Source: an uncultured Tateyamaria sp. (lineage in GTDB: Bacteria; Pseudomonadota; Alphaproteobacteria; Rhodobacterales; Rhodobacteraceae). From it: a DNA stretch of 59,249 nt. A program made the translations under genes and the position numbers. Below the pieces are notes generated by a model that had not been told where the DNA came from, searched no databases, and saw nothing but the letters and a program-made list of their open reading frames with translations. The stretch covers positions 10,001 through 69,249 of the forward strand of contig NZ_CANNGP010000025.1 in NCBI RefSeq assembly GCF_947504105.1, given 5' to 3'. This document shows positions 42,205 through 50,740 of this stretch, piece after piece; within the stretch, counting starts at the first letter, position 1, and each line of letters begins with the position of its first letter.

Positions 42205-43383
42205 TTATGTGGCATAAAGAACGTCGCGAATGGCCGTCAGGCCCCGCTCCGTCTCTGCCCTTGGGGCCACAAGTGCAGCCCTGATAAACTCATGTCCGGG
42301 ATTGAACCCGTCGATCTCACGCGCCAGATACGCGCCCGGCAGTACACGCACGCCGGTTTCTGTCCACAGCTTCAACGCCGCCGCCTCACCGTCACCAACA
42401 GGCAGCCACAGAAAAAACCCGGCTTCGGGCGACATATATCCCGGCACATTGCCTAGGATACGATCGGCCATGTCGTACTTCTCATGATACTGCGCCCGGT
42501 TCTCGATGACATGCTCTTCATCCGCCCAAACCGCCGCCGCCGCGTGTTGAAGGGGCGAAGGCAACGGTGCGCCTGCATAGGTGCGCAACTGCTTGGCCTC
42601 GCGAATGGTCGCAGGCCCACCAACGATGAACCCGGACCGCAACCCAGGCAGGTTCGACCGCTTGGACAGCGAATGAAAGGCCACGACCCGCTCGGGGTCC
42701 GCATCACCAATGCACTCCAAAACACCCACGGGCGGCACATCACGATAAATCTCGGAATAGCACTCGTCGGCAAAGACCTGAAAATCGTACTTCTCGGCCA
42801 GCGCGATCAAGTCCCGCCAGTAATCCTTGCCCGCCACAGCGCCCTGCGGGTTCGCAGGCGAACACATGTAACACGCAACGGTGCGGTTCAGAATCTCCGG
42901 ATCAACCGCCGCATAGTCCGGCAAATGCCCCGTCTCTGCCGTGGCAGGCACCAACATCGGTTCCGCCCCCGCCGAAATCGCGGCGAGCATATAGACCTGA
43001 TAAAACGGGTTCGGCATCAGCACGATAGGCTGTTGCCCATTCTTCACCTCGGGGCAAAGCGCCATCCCCGCATTGTAAAGACCCTCGCGCGTCCCATTCA
43101 GCGGCATCACATTCGCATCGGCATCCATCGACACGCCGTAGCGGCGGCCCAGCCAATCACAAAACGACTGCCGCAGCTCGGGCAAACCTTCGTTCGGGGG
43201 GTAGTTGTTGAACCCTGCCGCATGCTCGGCAATCACATCCGTGACCCAAGCAGGAAAGGCATGTTTTGGCTCCCCAATGGTCATATGCACGACATCGCCG
43301 CCCGGATCGTGATGATCCAAAAGGGCGCGCAAACGCGGGAACGCATAAGCCGGAAGGTTCGAAAACCGCTCGGGAAACTTCAT
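42205..43383 (-). CDS. PLP-dependent aminotransferase, class I/II (DapC-like)
   Basis: 392 residues from the ATG at 43383 (GAGG 8 bases before it). Fold-type I features: IGEPKHAFPAWV, the cofactor aspartate in VFADECYSEIY and the Schiff-base lysine in FHSLSKRSNLPGLRSGF. The sequence resembles N-succinyldiaminopimelate transaminases of alphaproteobacteria (lysine/peptidoglycan synthesis), and its place before ftsK and lolA fits an envelope role. Substrate is inference. Confidence 0.88.
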   Translation of the reverse strand: MKFPERFSNLPAYAFPRLRALLDHHDPGGDVVHMTIGEPKHAFPAWVTDVIAEHAAGFNNYPPNEGLPELRQSFCDWLGRRYGVSMDADANVMPLNGTREGLYNAGMALCPEVKNGQQPIVLMPNPFYQVYMLAAISAGAEPMLVPATAETGHLPDYAAVDPEILNRTVACYMCSPANPQGAVAGKDYWRDLIALAEKYDFQVFADECYSEIYRDVPPVGVLECIGDADPERVVAFHSLSKRSNLPGLRSGFIVGGPATIREAKQLRTYAGAPLPSPLQHAAAAVWADEEHVIENRAQYHEKYDMADRILGNVPGYMSPEAGFFLWLPVGDGEAAALKLWTETGVRVLPGAYLAREIDGFNPGHEFIRAALVAPRAETERGLTAIRDVLYAT

Positions 43384-43596
43384 CAAACTGCCTCAGGTTC
43401 GGGATCATTTTCGCCCCGTTTGCCTGAATGTACCCCAAGGGTGACTCCCTCGTCCAGAAAAACCACGCCAAATCGTCACCTTGTGGCAAATCCGCCAATC
43501 AGCCCCTTCTTCTGACCGAAAATACCATGGGGGAGGCAGAAGGCCGGGGGTGAAACCCCCAACAAAATATGGTGTCGCCGCAAGGCGGCCTTTGGA

Positions 43597-44925
43597 TCAG
43601 CCCAAAGCCGCCTCTGCCGCAACCCCCAACCGCAACAACGCCTCTTCGCCGTCCTGCACACCCATCATCATCAGGCCACAGCTCGGCACACCCGTCGGCA
43701 AGGTCAGGGCACAAATGCCCATCAAGTTGCCCACCCGCGTGTTGCGCAGGGCCAGCAGGTTCTCGGTCTTGTAGTAGTCACTGTCGCTGTTCAGCCGTTC
43801 CAGATTCGGCGGCAGGATCGGCGCCGTTGGGGCCAACACGGCGTCATAAGACGCCACGGCCACATCCCAAGCCTGCCGAACCGCATCCAGTTTGGCCCAA
43901 GCCGCGTTGTAATCCGGCGCGCTGAATTCCTTGCCCAAACGGAACCGCTCCAGAATCTCGGAATACATCGCCTCCGGCTGTGCCTCGATCACATCGCGCC
44001 ATAACCCGTACACCTCGCCGGGCATCAAAGGCCCAGCCTGCGCCATGGCCTCTTCCAACTCCGGCACTTCCAGCGGCTCAACCTCTGCCCCAGCCGCACG
44101 CAACTTCTCGACAGCACCCTCAAACGCAGCCTTGGGTGCATCCCGAATGTCATCCAAAACAATGGTTTTCAGCATCGCAAACCGGCGCCCCTGCAACGAT
44201 GCACCGCGCAAATCCACCGAACCAAAACCCTCCAGTGCCGCCATCAACAGCGCTGCATCCTCAACCGTCCGGGTCAATGGTCCCACCGTGTCAAACTTCA
44301 GCGAAAGGGGCACACAGCCTTCCAAGGACAACCGCCCATGTGTCGTCTTCAGCCCCACCAGATCATTCCAAGCAGCAGGAATACGCACCGACCCACCCGT
44401 GTCAGATCCAATAGCCGCAGGCGCCAGACCAAATGCAACCGACGCCGCAGCGCCCGAGGACGAGCCACCCGGCACAGCATCGGCATCGTTCACACATGGG
44501 GGCGTCGCGGTGGAGGGATTGTAACCAAGACCGGAAAAGGCCAACTCGCTCAGATGCGTCTTGCCCAGACACACCAACCCCATCGCCGTCGCATTCTGCA
44601 AAACAACGGCATCTCGGTCCGGCACACGGCCCGCCAACAGCTTCGACCCGGCCTCGGTCCCGTCACCTGCGGTGTCAAACAAGTCTTTCCAACTGATCGG
44701 CACACCGTCCAGTAAGGACAAACGCGCACCAGCCTTGGCGCGGACAGACGCGGCCTGCGCCTCGGCCATCGCACGGTCTTCGGGCAGTCGGGCGAAAATG
44801 CGGTCTGACAACGCATGTGCCTTGATCCGCTCAAGAAAGGCTTGGGTCAAATTGACGGGATCCACCTCGCCCGCACCGATGGCGCGGCCCAGATCCGCTG
44901 CACTCTTGTCCAACCACGCCTGCAT
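43597..44925 (-). CDS. amidase signature family protein
   Basis: 442 residues. The amidase signature Ser-Ser-Lys site lies in PGGSSSGAAASVAFGLAPAAIGSDTGGSVRIPAAW (given here only as motif blocks GGSSSGAAASVA and GSDTGGSVR). The Lys is earlier, in GVPISWKDLFDT. The family hydrolyses small amides; it is not GatA, as GatB/GatC are absent and the C-terminus is short. Downstream, 210 bases without a gene separate it from the aminotransferase and hold a GGGGG-TGAAA-CCCCC hairpin (43546-43560) that lacks a T tract. Confidence 0.9.
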   Translation of the reverse strand: MQAWLDKSAADLGRAIGAGEVDPVNLTQAFLERIKAHALSDRIFARLPEDRAMAEAQAASVRAKAGARLSLLDGVPISWKDLFDTAGDGTEAGSKLLAGRVPDRDAVVLQNATAMGLVCLGKTHLSELAFSGLGYNPSTATPPCVNDADAVPGGSSSGAAASVAFGLAPAAIGSDTGGSVRIPAAWNDLVGLKTTHGRLSLEGCVPLSLKFDTVGPLTRTVEDAALLMAALEGFGSVDLRGASLQGRRFAMLKTIVLDDIRDAPKAAFEGAVEKLRAAGAEVEPLEVPELEEAMAQAGPLMPGEVYGLWRDVIEAQPEAMYSEILERFRLGKEFSAPDYNAAWAKLDAVRQAWDVAVASYDAVLAPTAPILPPNLERLNSDSDYYKTENLLALRNTRVGNLMGICALTLPTGVPSCGLMMMGVQDGEEALLRLGVAAEAALG

Positions 44926-45009
44926 GTCCTACCCTCCGTCCGGTTTGCGGGGACGGTAGCGACGTGACAACGCATGGACAATCCCAAGCACCCGTCCATA
45001 TTGCGCGAC

Positions 45010-46236
45010 ATGACGCATGACAGCGATATCCTGATCGTCGGCGGCGGCCTGTCCGGCCCTATTCTCGCCCTCGCCCTCGCACACACCGGACAGCGCGTGA
45101 TCGTGATTGACGCGCTGGCGGAAAAGGTCCGCAAGAATGCGGCCTTTGATGGACGCAGCTACGCGGTGGCACTGACCTCGCAGCGGCTACTCGATGGTGT
45201 CGGCATCTGGGATGATATCGCCGACAACAGCCAGCCTATTCTTGAAATCAAGGTCACGGATGGCCGCGCAGGTGAAGGGCCATCGCCCTTTTTTATGCAT
45301 TTCGATCACACCGAGATCGAGGAAGGCCCAATGGGCTACATGGTGCAGGATAGGCACATTCGACGCGCCCTTCTTGATGCCATGGCGGCGACGGACGGCA
45401 TCACGCATATGTCTGGCGAAACGGTCACGGCGCAACATGTCGACCCAGGCGAGGCAGCTGTGACGCTGGCATCGGGTCGGGTACTGACAGGTCAGATTTT
45501 GATCGGCGCCGATGGGCGCAGCAGCGGCACTGCCGAACGGGCGGGGATCAAGCAGACAGGCTGGGGCTACGGCCAAACGGCGCTGGTGTGTGCCATCGCC
45601 CACGAAAAACCGCATCAAGGCATTGCGCACCAATTTTTCATGCCGCCGGGTCCGCTCGCTATTCTGCCCCTGACCGGCAATGTCAGCTCCATCGTCTGGA
45701 GTGAAACAGCCGAGAATGCGGCGACGTTCAACGCTCTTCCGGATGCAGATTACCTAACCATGCTGCGCCCGCGCTTTGGCGATTTTCTGGGTGACATCAG
45801 CCTTGTGGGCCAGCGCTATACCTACCCATTGTCCCTGTCGCTGGCACATAGACTGGCAGGCAACCGTCTGGCCTTGATCGGTGACGCAGCGCACGGCGTG
45901 CACCCGATTGCCGGGCAAGGGCTCAATGCGGGCATGCGCGATATTGCAGCCCTCGCCGAGGTGATCACCGACGCCACCCGCCGGGGCGAAGACCCCGGCA
46001 GCATCGCTGTTCTGCGCCGGTATGAAGAATGGCGGCGCTTTGACAACACGGCGTTGGCCATCGCAACAGATGGATTCAACCGTTTGTTTTCAAACGACAA
46101 TACACTCGTACGGAGTATGCGCGACCTAGGAATGGGTGTGGTCAACGCACTGCCCGGCCTCCGCCGCAGCTTCATCCGGGAAGCTGCCGGACTGACCGGC
46201 GATCTGCCGCGCCTGATGCAAGGTCGACCGCTCTGA
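45010..46236 (+). CDS. UbiH/UbiF/COQ6-family FAD monooxygenase
   Basis: 408 residues from the ATG at 45010 (MTHDSDILIVGGG); an ATG at 44974 adds 12 residues, and neither has a good ribosome site. Dinucleotide motif DILIVGGGLSGPILALALA, second FAD/NADPH motif GADGRSSGTAERAG, and third motif ALIGDAAHGVHPIAGQGLNAGMRD are all intact. The family hydroxylates the ubiquinone ring at C4, C5 or C6. Alphaproteobacteria use UbiH, UbiM or UbiL variants, which cannot be distinguished here. Convergent with the Trm112 gene. Confidence 0.9.
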   Translation: MTHDSDILIVGGGLSGPILALALAHTGQRVIVIDALAEKVRKNAAFDGRSYAVALTSQRLLDGVGIWDDIADNSQPILEIKVTDGRAGEGPSPFFMHFDHTEIEEGPMGYMVQDRHIRRALLDAMAATDGITHMSGETVTAQHVDPGEAAVTLASGRVLTGQILIGADGRSSGTAERAGIKQTGWGYGQTALVCAIAHEKPHQGIAHQFFMPPGPLAILPLTGNVSSIVWSETAENAATFNALPDADYLTMLRPRFGDFLGDISLVGQRYTYPLSLSLAHRLAGNRLALIGDAAHGVHPIAGQGLNAGMRDIAALAEVITDATRRGEDPGSIAVLRRYEEWRRFDNTALAIATDGFNRLFSNDNTLVRSMRDLGMGVVNALPGLRRSFIREAAGLTGDLPRLMQGRPL

Positions 46237-46245
46237 CGGCAAGTT

Positions 46246-46260
46246 GGAGGTGCCCTCCGC
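46246..46260. repeat. 3'-end hairpin element, short copy (3 of 3)
   Basis: GGAGG-TGC-CCTCC followed by GCCAAGCGCACGG, 9 bases after the ubiH-like stop codon. Compare 36625-36643 and 20293-20319. Confidence 0.45.
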
Positions 46261-46275
46261 CAAGCGCACGGCGCA

Positions 46276-46452
46276 TCAATCCAGCTTGCGCGCCTCGTCT
46301 TCGAGCATGACTGGAATGCCGTTGCGGATCGGATAGGCCAACTGCGCTGCTTCCGAGATCAGTTCCTGTTTTTCGGCATCGTAGCGCAGCGTCATATGGG
46401 TCAACGGGCATATCAGCGCTTCCAGCACGCGGCGATCAATCTCGGTACTCAT
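46276..46452 (-). CDS. Trm112 family protein
   Basis: 58 residues, [29 protein letters not shown] in three blocks ([48 protein letters not shown]). This is the bacterial Trm112/YcaR fold, with a single Cys of the usual zinc pair. Trm112 proteins stabilise methyltransferases in eukaryotes; the bacterial role is unclear. The ATG overlaps the upstream LON-domain stop (ATGA), so translation is coupled. Confidence 0.93.
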   Translation of the reverse strand: MSTEIDRRVLEALICPLTHMTLRYDAEKQELISEAAQLAYPIRNGIPVMLEDEARKLD

Positions 46453-47090
46453 TGCATCATCTCCCCTTCACCACCACGCAGCGCAAACTCGATCAACGTG
46501 ATCAAAGTTTCGCGACGGGTACTGAGCGATGGAGCCTCAAGCAAGGCCTGTTTGTCCTCGGGGTCAAAATCCAGCATCATCGACAGCGAATTGATCAGCA
46601 ATTCGTCGTCAGCATCCTTCAGGGTTTCCCAGTCCGCAGACAGAGACTGCGCCGCAAAGTACCGCCCCAAAAGGTCGAGAAACACGGGCCGGTCAAAACT
46701 GGGATCTTCTTCGGTGCGGCCCTGATCACGGTCGAACCCGGACCAGGATACTTCGCATCGACGATACGGGGTAAAGCCATCCACCTCAGCCTGAACGCGA
46801 AAGCGCGAGATGCCACTGAGCGTGATCAGGTAGCGGTTGTCCTCGGTCTCGGAAAACTGGGTGACGCGGCCAGCGCAGCCAATGGTTTGCAGCCCGTTGC
46901 CCTTGCGCCCTTCGACCTCGTTTGGTTGCACCATACCGATCAAACGGTGTGGTGTTTTCAGAGCATCATCAAGCATTTGCAAATAGCGCGGCTCAAAGAT
47001 GTGCAGCGGCAAACGAGAGCGCGGCAAGAGCAGCGCGCCCGGCAATGGAAAGACCGGGATCACACCGGGGAGGTCAGCCACTTTGATCAT
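46449..47090 (-). CDS. LON substrate-binding (N-terminal) domain protein
   Basis: 213 residues consisting only of the Lon N-domain: [63 protein letters not shown]. No AAA+ or protease domain follows, so it is not Lon itself. Such stand-alone proteins may recruit unfolded substrates. It is 27 bases after the thioredoxin-TPR gene and coupled to Trm112, a set often seen together in Rhodobacterales. Confidence 0.93.
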   Translation of the reverse strand: MIKVADLPGVIPVFPLPGALLLPRSRLPLHIFEPRYLQMLDDALKTPHRLIGMVQPNEVEGRKGNGLQTIGCAGRVTQFSETEDNRYLITLSGISRFRVQAEVDGFTPYRRCEVSWSGFDRDQGRTEEDPSFDRPVFLDLLGRYFAAQSLSADWETLKDADDELLINSLSMMLDFDPEDKQALLEAPSLSTRRETLITLIEFALRGGEGEMMQ

Positions 47091-47117
47091 GAAATGTCAG
47101 CTAGCCCGAGAATCGGA

Positions 47118-48035
47118 TCAGGCAAATATCATCGAACTCAGACGCCGCCGTCCATTCAAAACAATCGGGTCATTGGGCTTGAGTGCATCGAAGATGGTAA
47201 AGAGCTGGTCCTTGGCCGCACCATCGTTCCACTCGCGGTCCCTTCGGAAAATCTCGAGTAGTTCGTTGACCGCCGCCTCTGCGTCACCACTGGCGTGCAA
47301 GGCCTGCGCCAGGTCGAACCGGGCCTGTAAGTTACCCTCATCCGCCTCAACCGCTGCGCGCAGTTCTGCAACGGGGCCTGCATCTTCGGCCTGACGGGCC
47401 AGTTGCAATTGGGCATGGGCCGCCTCCACTTCGGCACTGTCAGAGATCTCGGCAGGTGCCCCGTTCAGGATCGCCTCGGCCTGATCCAAATCCTCCATGG
47501 CGATATGCGCCCGGACCAGACCGCCATATGCACCTGCATGGTTGGGGTCTTCGCCCAGGATCGCGGCAAAGGTCTGTGCCGCATCCACGGCGGCCCCTTC
47601 GGTCAGCATTTCTTCGGCCGCGTCCACGGCGTCGTTCAGGCTGTCCGATGGCGCTTCACCGCCTCCCGCCTTGATCACACGATCGACAAATTCAGTGATT
47701 TCGGAACCTGGTACGGCGCCCTGAAACCCATCCACTGGCTGGCCCTGCCAGAATGCGTAGACGGTCGGGATTGACTGGATGCGCAGTTGGCCCGCGATCA
47801 TCTGCGCCTCGTCGACGTTGATCTTGACCATCTTGACGGCACCTTTGGCCGCCTTGACCGCATCCTCCAGCAAGGGCCCAAGCGTCTTGCACGGTCCGCA
47901 CCAGGGCGCCCAGAAGTCCACGATCACCGGCACGGTCTGGCTGGCTTCGACCACGTCCTGCATAAAGCTTGCTTCCGAGCCGTCCTTGATCAGGTCGGCA
48001 TCATCGGAGCCTGCGGACAATCCCAAATCCATCAT
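47118..48035 (-). CDS. thioredoxin-TPR fusion (CnoX/YbbN-like)
   Basis: 305 residues from the ATG at 48035 (AAGGA 8 bases before it). The thioredoxin domain (about 15-125) has active site WCGPC (C46, C49). The C-terminal half (about 130-300) has helical TPR-like repeats (AAVDAAQTFAAILGEDPNHAGAYGG, GNLQARFDLAQALHASGDAEAAV; given as blocks of their family). CnoX proteins hold unfolded clients and protect their thiols for GroEL. E. coli CnoX has SxxC, whereas this one keeps both cysteines and may be redox active. Confidence 0.92.
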   Translation of the reverse strand: MMDLGLSAGSDDADLIKDGSEASFMQDVVEASQTVPVIVDFWAPWCGPCKTLGPLLEDAVKAAKGAVKMVKINVDEAQMIAGQLRIQSIPTVYAFWQGQPVDGFQGAVPGSEITEFVDRVIKAGGGEAPSDSLNDAVDAAEEMLTEGAAVDAAQTFAAILGEDPNHAGAYGGLVRAHIAMEDLDQAEAILNGAPAEISDSAEVEAAHAQLQLARQAEDAGPVAELRAAVEADEGNLQARFDLAQALHASGDAEAAVNELLEIFRRDREWNDGAAKDQLFTIFDALKPNDPIVLNGRRRLSSMIFA

Positions 48036-48069
48036 CGTGTCATTCCTTCTTGGCGCGGCGGGTCGCGCT

Positions 48070-48546
48070 TTATATGGACCCGCAGACGTCCGGTGCCAAG
48101 CCACTAAGGTCAATCTGCATCAGCGGCAGGGTTCGACCGGCGATGGCCTCAGACGGAACGCCGCCAATGACGCGCGCGCCCATACGTTCGTAGAACGGCA
48201 CAGCATCCGGGTCCGCTTCGATCTGCATCTGTGTGACACCTTGTGCGCGTGCCTGGTCAATGGCCCAAGATACAAGAGCACGCCCGACACCCTGTCCCAT
48301 CGCTTCCGGAGCAACAAACAGCTTATCGAGGTCCGCGCGGTTCTCACGGACCACCAGCTCGCACAGACCCTGCGGACCGTTGTTGTCAAACACACGCAGT
48401 TCGCCGCTCTCAATATCTCGCGGAGTCAAATCCAGAACGGCGCGGGCGGCCTTCATGAAGTCCTCGTCATAGCCCCAATGGGCCTTGGAGCGGTGCATCA
48501 AGGCCGTGAGCGCATCCAGTTCATCAAGACGTGCGGGCCTGATCAA
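48070..48546 (-). CDS. GNAT family N-acetyltransferase
   Basis: 158 residues. Acetyl-CoA binding motif A is LFVAPEAMGQGVGRALVSWA, and motif B is near AVPFYERMGARVIG. I placed the start at the TTG at 48546, which overlaps the exoIII stop codon (TTGA) and gives IRPARLDELDALTALMHRS, the normal GNAT opening. The longer open frame (to 48717) is a shadow of exoIII. Substrate unknown; ElaA/PhnO-like small-molecule acetylation is possible. Confidence 0.8.
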   Translation of the reverse strand: MIRPARLDELDALTALMHRSKAHWGYDEDFMKAARAVLDLTPRDIESGELRVFDNNGPQGLCELVVRENRADLDKLFVAPEAMGQGVGRALVSWAIDQARAQGVTQMQIEADPDAVPFYERMGARVIGGVPSEAIAGRTLPLMQIDLSGLAPDVCGSI

Positions 48547-49331
48547 AGGTCGAAGCTCGCAAAGACCGGGGCGTGGTCGCTGGGCTTTTCCCAACCGCGG
48601 GCATCGCGCATGATGCGGCTGGAATGCGCGGCGTTCGAGATGTCGGGGGTGGCCCAGACGTGATCCAAACGGCGCCCCTTGTCGGCGGCGTCCCAATCCT
48701 TGGCCCGATAGGACCACCAGGAATAAAGCTGGCCCTCGGGGATATCGGCCCGTGTGACGTCAACCCAGCCGCCCGCATCCTGGGTTTCGGCCAGGTGTTC
48801 GACCTCGATGGGTGTGTGGCTGACAACCTTCAGAAGTTGCTTGTGGGACCACACATCATCCTCGCGCGGGGCGATGTTGAGATCGCCGACGAGGATGGAT
48901 TTCTGCGGTTTGTCGCCGTGGAACCAGTCGCGCATATCGGTGAGATAGTCGAGTTTCTGACCGAATTTTTCGTTCTTCTCGCGGTCCGGCACGTCGCCCC
49001 CTGCAGGGACATAGAAGTTGTGGACGGTCACGCCATTTTCGAGCTGTCCCGCAATGTGGCGGGCGTGGCCGAGGCCTGCGAAATCCTGCGCGCTGGATTC
49101 GACCATAGGAATTTTCGACAGGATGGCGACACCGTTGTAGCCCTTGTCCCCACGCGCAACCATGTGGGTGTAGCCCAGCGCCTCGAACCCTTCGCGGGGG
49201 ATCTTGTCGACCGGACTTTTGCACTCTTGCAGGCAAAGCACATCGGGGCCTTCTTCCTTGAGCAGCTTGAGCACGATGGGTTCGCGCAGACGGACGGAAT
49301 TGATGTTCCAGGTGGCGAGGGTGAAGGGCAT
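48543..49331 (-). CDS. xth: exodeoxyribonuclease III
   Basis: 262 residues from the ATG at 49331 (MPFTLATWNINSVRLRE). The open frame upstream is a non-coding run through the palindrome. Active-site blocks: LCLQECKSP (metal Glu), FYVPAGGDVPDREK, VGDLNIAPREDD, RLDHVWATPDI, SDHAPVFASF. It nicks at abasic sites and degrades 3' ends in base-excision repair. It is followed by an overlapping GNAT gene, then the thioredoxin-TPR gene, all in one direction. Confidence 0.95.
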   Translation of the reverse strand: MPFTLATWNINSVRLREPIVLKLLKEEGPDVLCLQECKSPVDKIPREGFEALGYTHMVARGDKGYNGVAILSKIPMVESSAQDFAGLGHARHIAGQLENGVTVHNFYVPAGGDVPDREKNEKFGQKLDYLTDMRDWFHGDKPQKSILVGDLNIAPREDDVWSHKQLLKVVSHTPIEVEHLAETQDAGGWVDVTRADIPEGQLYSWWSYRAKDWDAADKGRRLDHVWATPDISNAAHSSRIMRDARGWEKPSDHAPVFASFDL

Positions 49332-49862
49332 GGGCGGCTCCAGAAATCCGGGTTTGGAGGCCAGACTAGACGCCCAAAACCGCAGTCTCCACCCGGAAAA
49401 TGCGTTTTGTCCCCGCGGGGACAAGCCCTTCGGTCTGGTGACCGAACATCAATGCTTTTGCGATTGTCAGGACATGACAGTAGGTTAGGCGTGCGGACGG
49501 TGGATTACGGGGATTTTAACCGGTGCGGAGACAGACTGACCCTCGAAGGAGGGCGGTTTGGCGGTTGATGCAGGAAAACATCTTTAACAAGAACACTGTC
49601 TGAGGCCTGAAATGCGCAGAAAGCGGACTTTGCAAAGTTTGGTTAACGGTCCCCTACCCACCGTTCGATGATCAAGCGCGTTTCCGCACTGCGACTCATC
49701 AAAACCACCATTCGATGTAACAGAAAACGGGAGGGTCTTCGTAGGTCAGGAGCGCGACATCCTACTGCTGTTCGAGTATTTGGGCCTAAGGTGCGTCTGA
49801 GGTAAGTGGGAAGTTCAATTGGCCTATGCCCACCGCCAAACATTCGAGAACCGGACAAATAC
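49332..49862. other. intergenic stretch without a recognised gene
   Basis: 531 bases between the start of exoIII and the end of the transaminase gene. It holds the repeated palindrome (49407-49424). The short open frames lack any family resemblance and codon regularity. Nothing else is supported. Confidence 0.6.
49407..49424. repeat. 18-bp perfect palindrome, copy 2 of 2
   Basis: TTGTCCCCG / CGGGGACAA abutting, 76 bases upstream of the exoIII start. Identical core to 19599-19616. Confidence 0.8.
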
Positions 49863-50732
49863 TCATGGTACGGAATTAGCCGCATCTACTTCGCATCCAG
49901 CTTTCATCTGACTGAGCATCTCAGCTTGAAGCGCAAGGATACTTGGTCCGACCGTTCCATTGCCGACACGTTTCGCGTCAATCCGGGTGACCGGCACCAA
50001 AATATTCATGGACGAGGTAATAAAAGCCTCCTCCGCGTCATTGATCTCTTCGACAGTAAAGGGGCGCTCTTCCGCGTCCATACCCAGGGCTGTCGCCACA
50101 GAAACCAGTGATGCGCGCGCAGTGCCGGCCAAAATGTTGTCACCTGTGGGATGGGTAACAACCTTCCCGTCCAATACGATGCCTGCATTGTTGGTCGTGC
50201 CTTCCGTAACAACACCGTCTTGTACGAACCACGCATCATCGAAGCCCGCATTTGATGCCCGTTGTTTGGCGAGTACCGGCCATAACAGTTGGGTCGACTT
50301 GATGTCGCAGCGCGCCCAGCGGTGATCGGGCACAAGCTGCACATGCAAGCCTGGATGGGCGTCTCCCATGTCCAGGAAACCCGGTTTGGATTGCGTAAAC
50401 AGAATGACTGTCAATGCGGTTTCCTTGCGGAAATAGTAGTCCCGGTCTCCGTTGCTTCCGCGCGAGACTTGCAAATAGACAAGCCCATCTCGCAGTTGCT
50501 TGCGACGGATGAGCTGGGCATGGATGTGTTCCAAATCGGCGAAACTTGGCAATCCTTCAGGATCGATGGCCGTGCCAGACCGTTCAAGCCGACGCATATG
50601 TGGACTGAAGTTCAGCATTCTGCCATCAGCAACAGCGGTCACCTCGTAGATTGCGTCGCCAAACTGCATGGCGCCATCAAAGATCAAGATTTGCGCCTTC
50701 GCTTCCGGCATATAGCGTCCGTTCAGGTACAC
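49863..50732 (-). CDS. class IV aminotransferase, D-amino-acid transaminase-like
   Basis: 289 residues from the GTG at 50732, 8 bases after the TRAP permease stop. The open frame continues far upstream only as a shadow of that gene. Fold-type IV features: VYLNGRYMPEAKAQILIFDG, Schiff-base lysine K145 in CDIKSTQLLWP, the Glu of VVTEGTTNNAGIV and ILAGTARASLV. The length and N-terminus fit Dat better than IlvE. Position in a TRAP-TAXI operon implies the transported compound, or its product, is an amino acid or keto acid. Confidence 0.85.
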   Translation of the reverse strand: MYLNGRYMPEAKAQILIFDGAMQFGDAIYEVTAVADGRMLNFSPHMRRLERSGTAIDPEGLPSFADLEHIHAQLIRRKQLRDGLVYLQVSRGSNGDRDYYFRKETALTVILFTQSKPGFLDMGDAHPGLHVQLVPDHRWARCDIKSTQLLWPVLAKQRASNAGFDDAWFVQDGVVTEGTTNNAGIVLDGKVVTHPTGDNILAGTARASLVSVATALGMDAEERPFTVEEINDAEEAFITSSMNILVPVTRIDAKRVGNGTVGPSILALQAEMLSQMKAGCEVDAANSVP

Positions 50733-50740
50733 GATACGGC

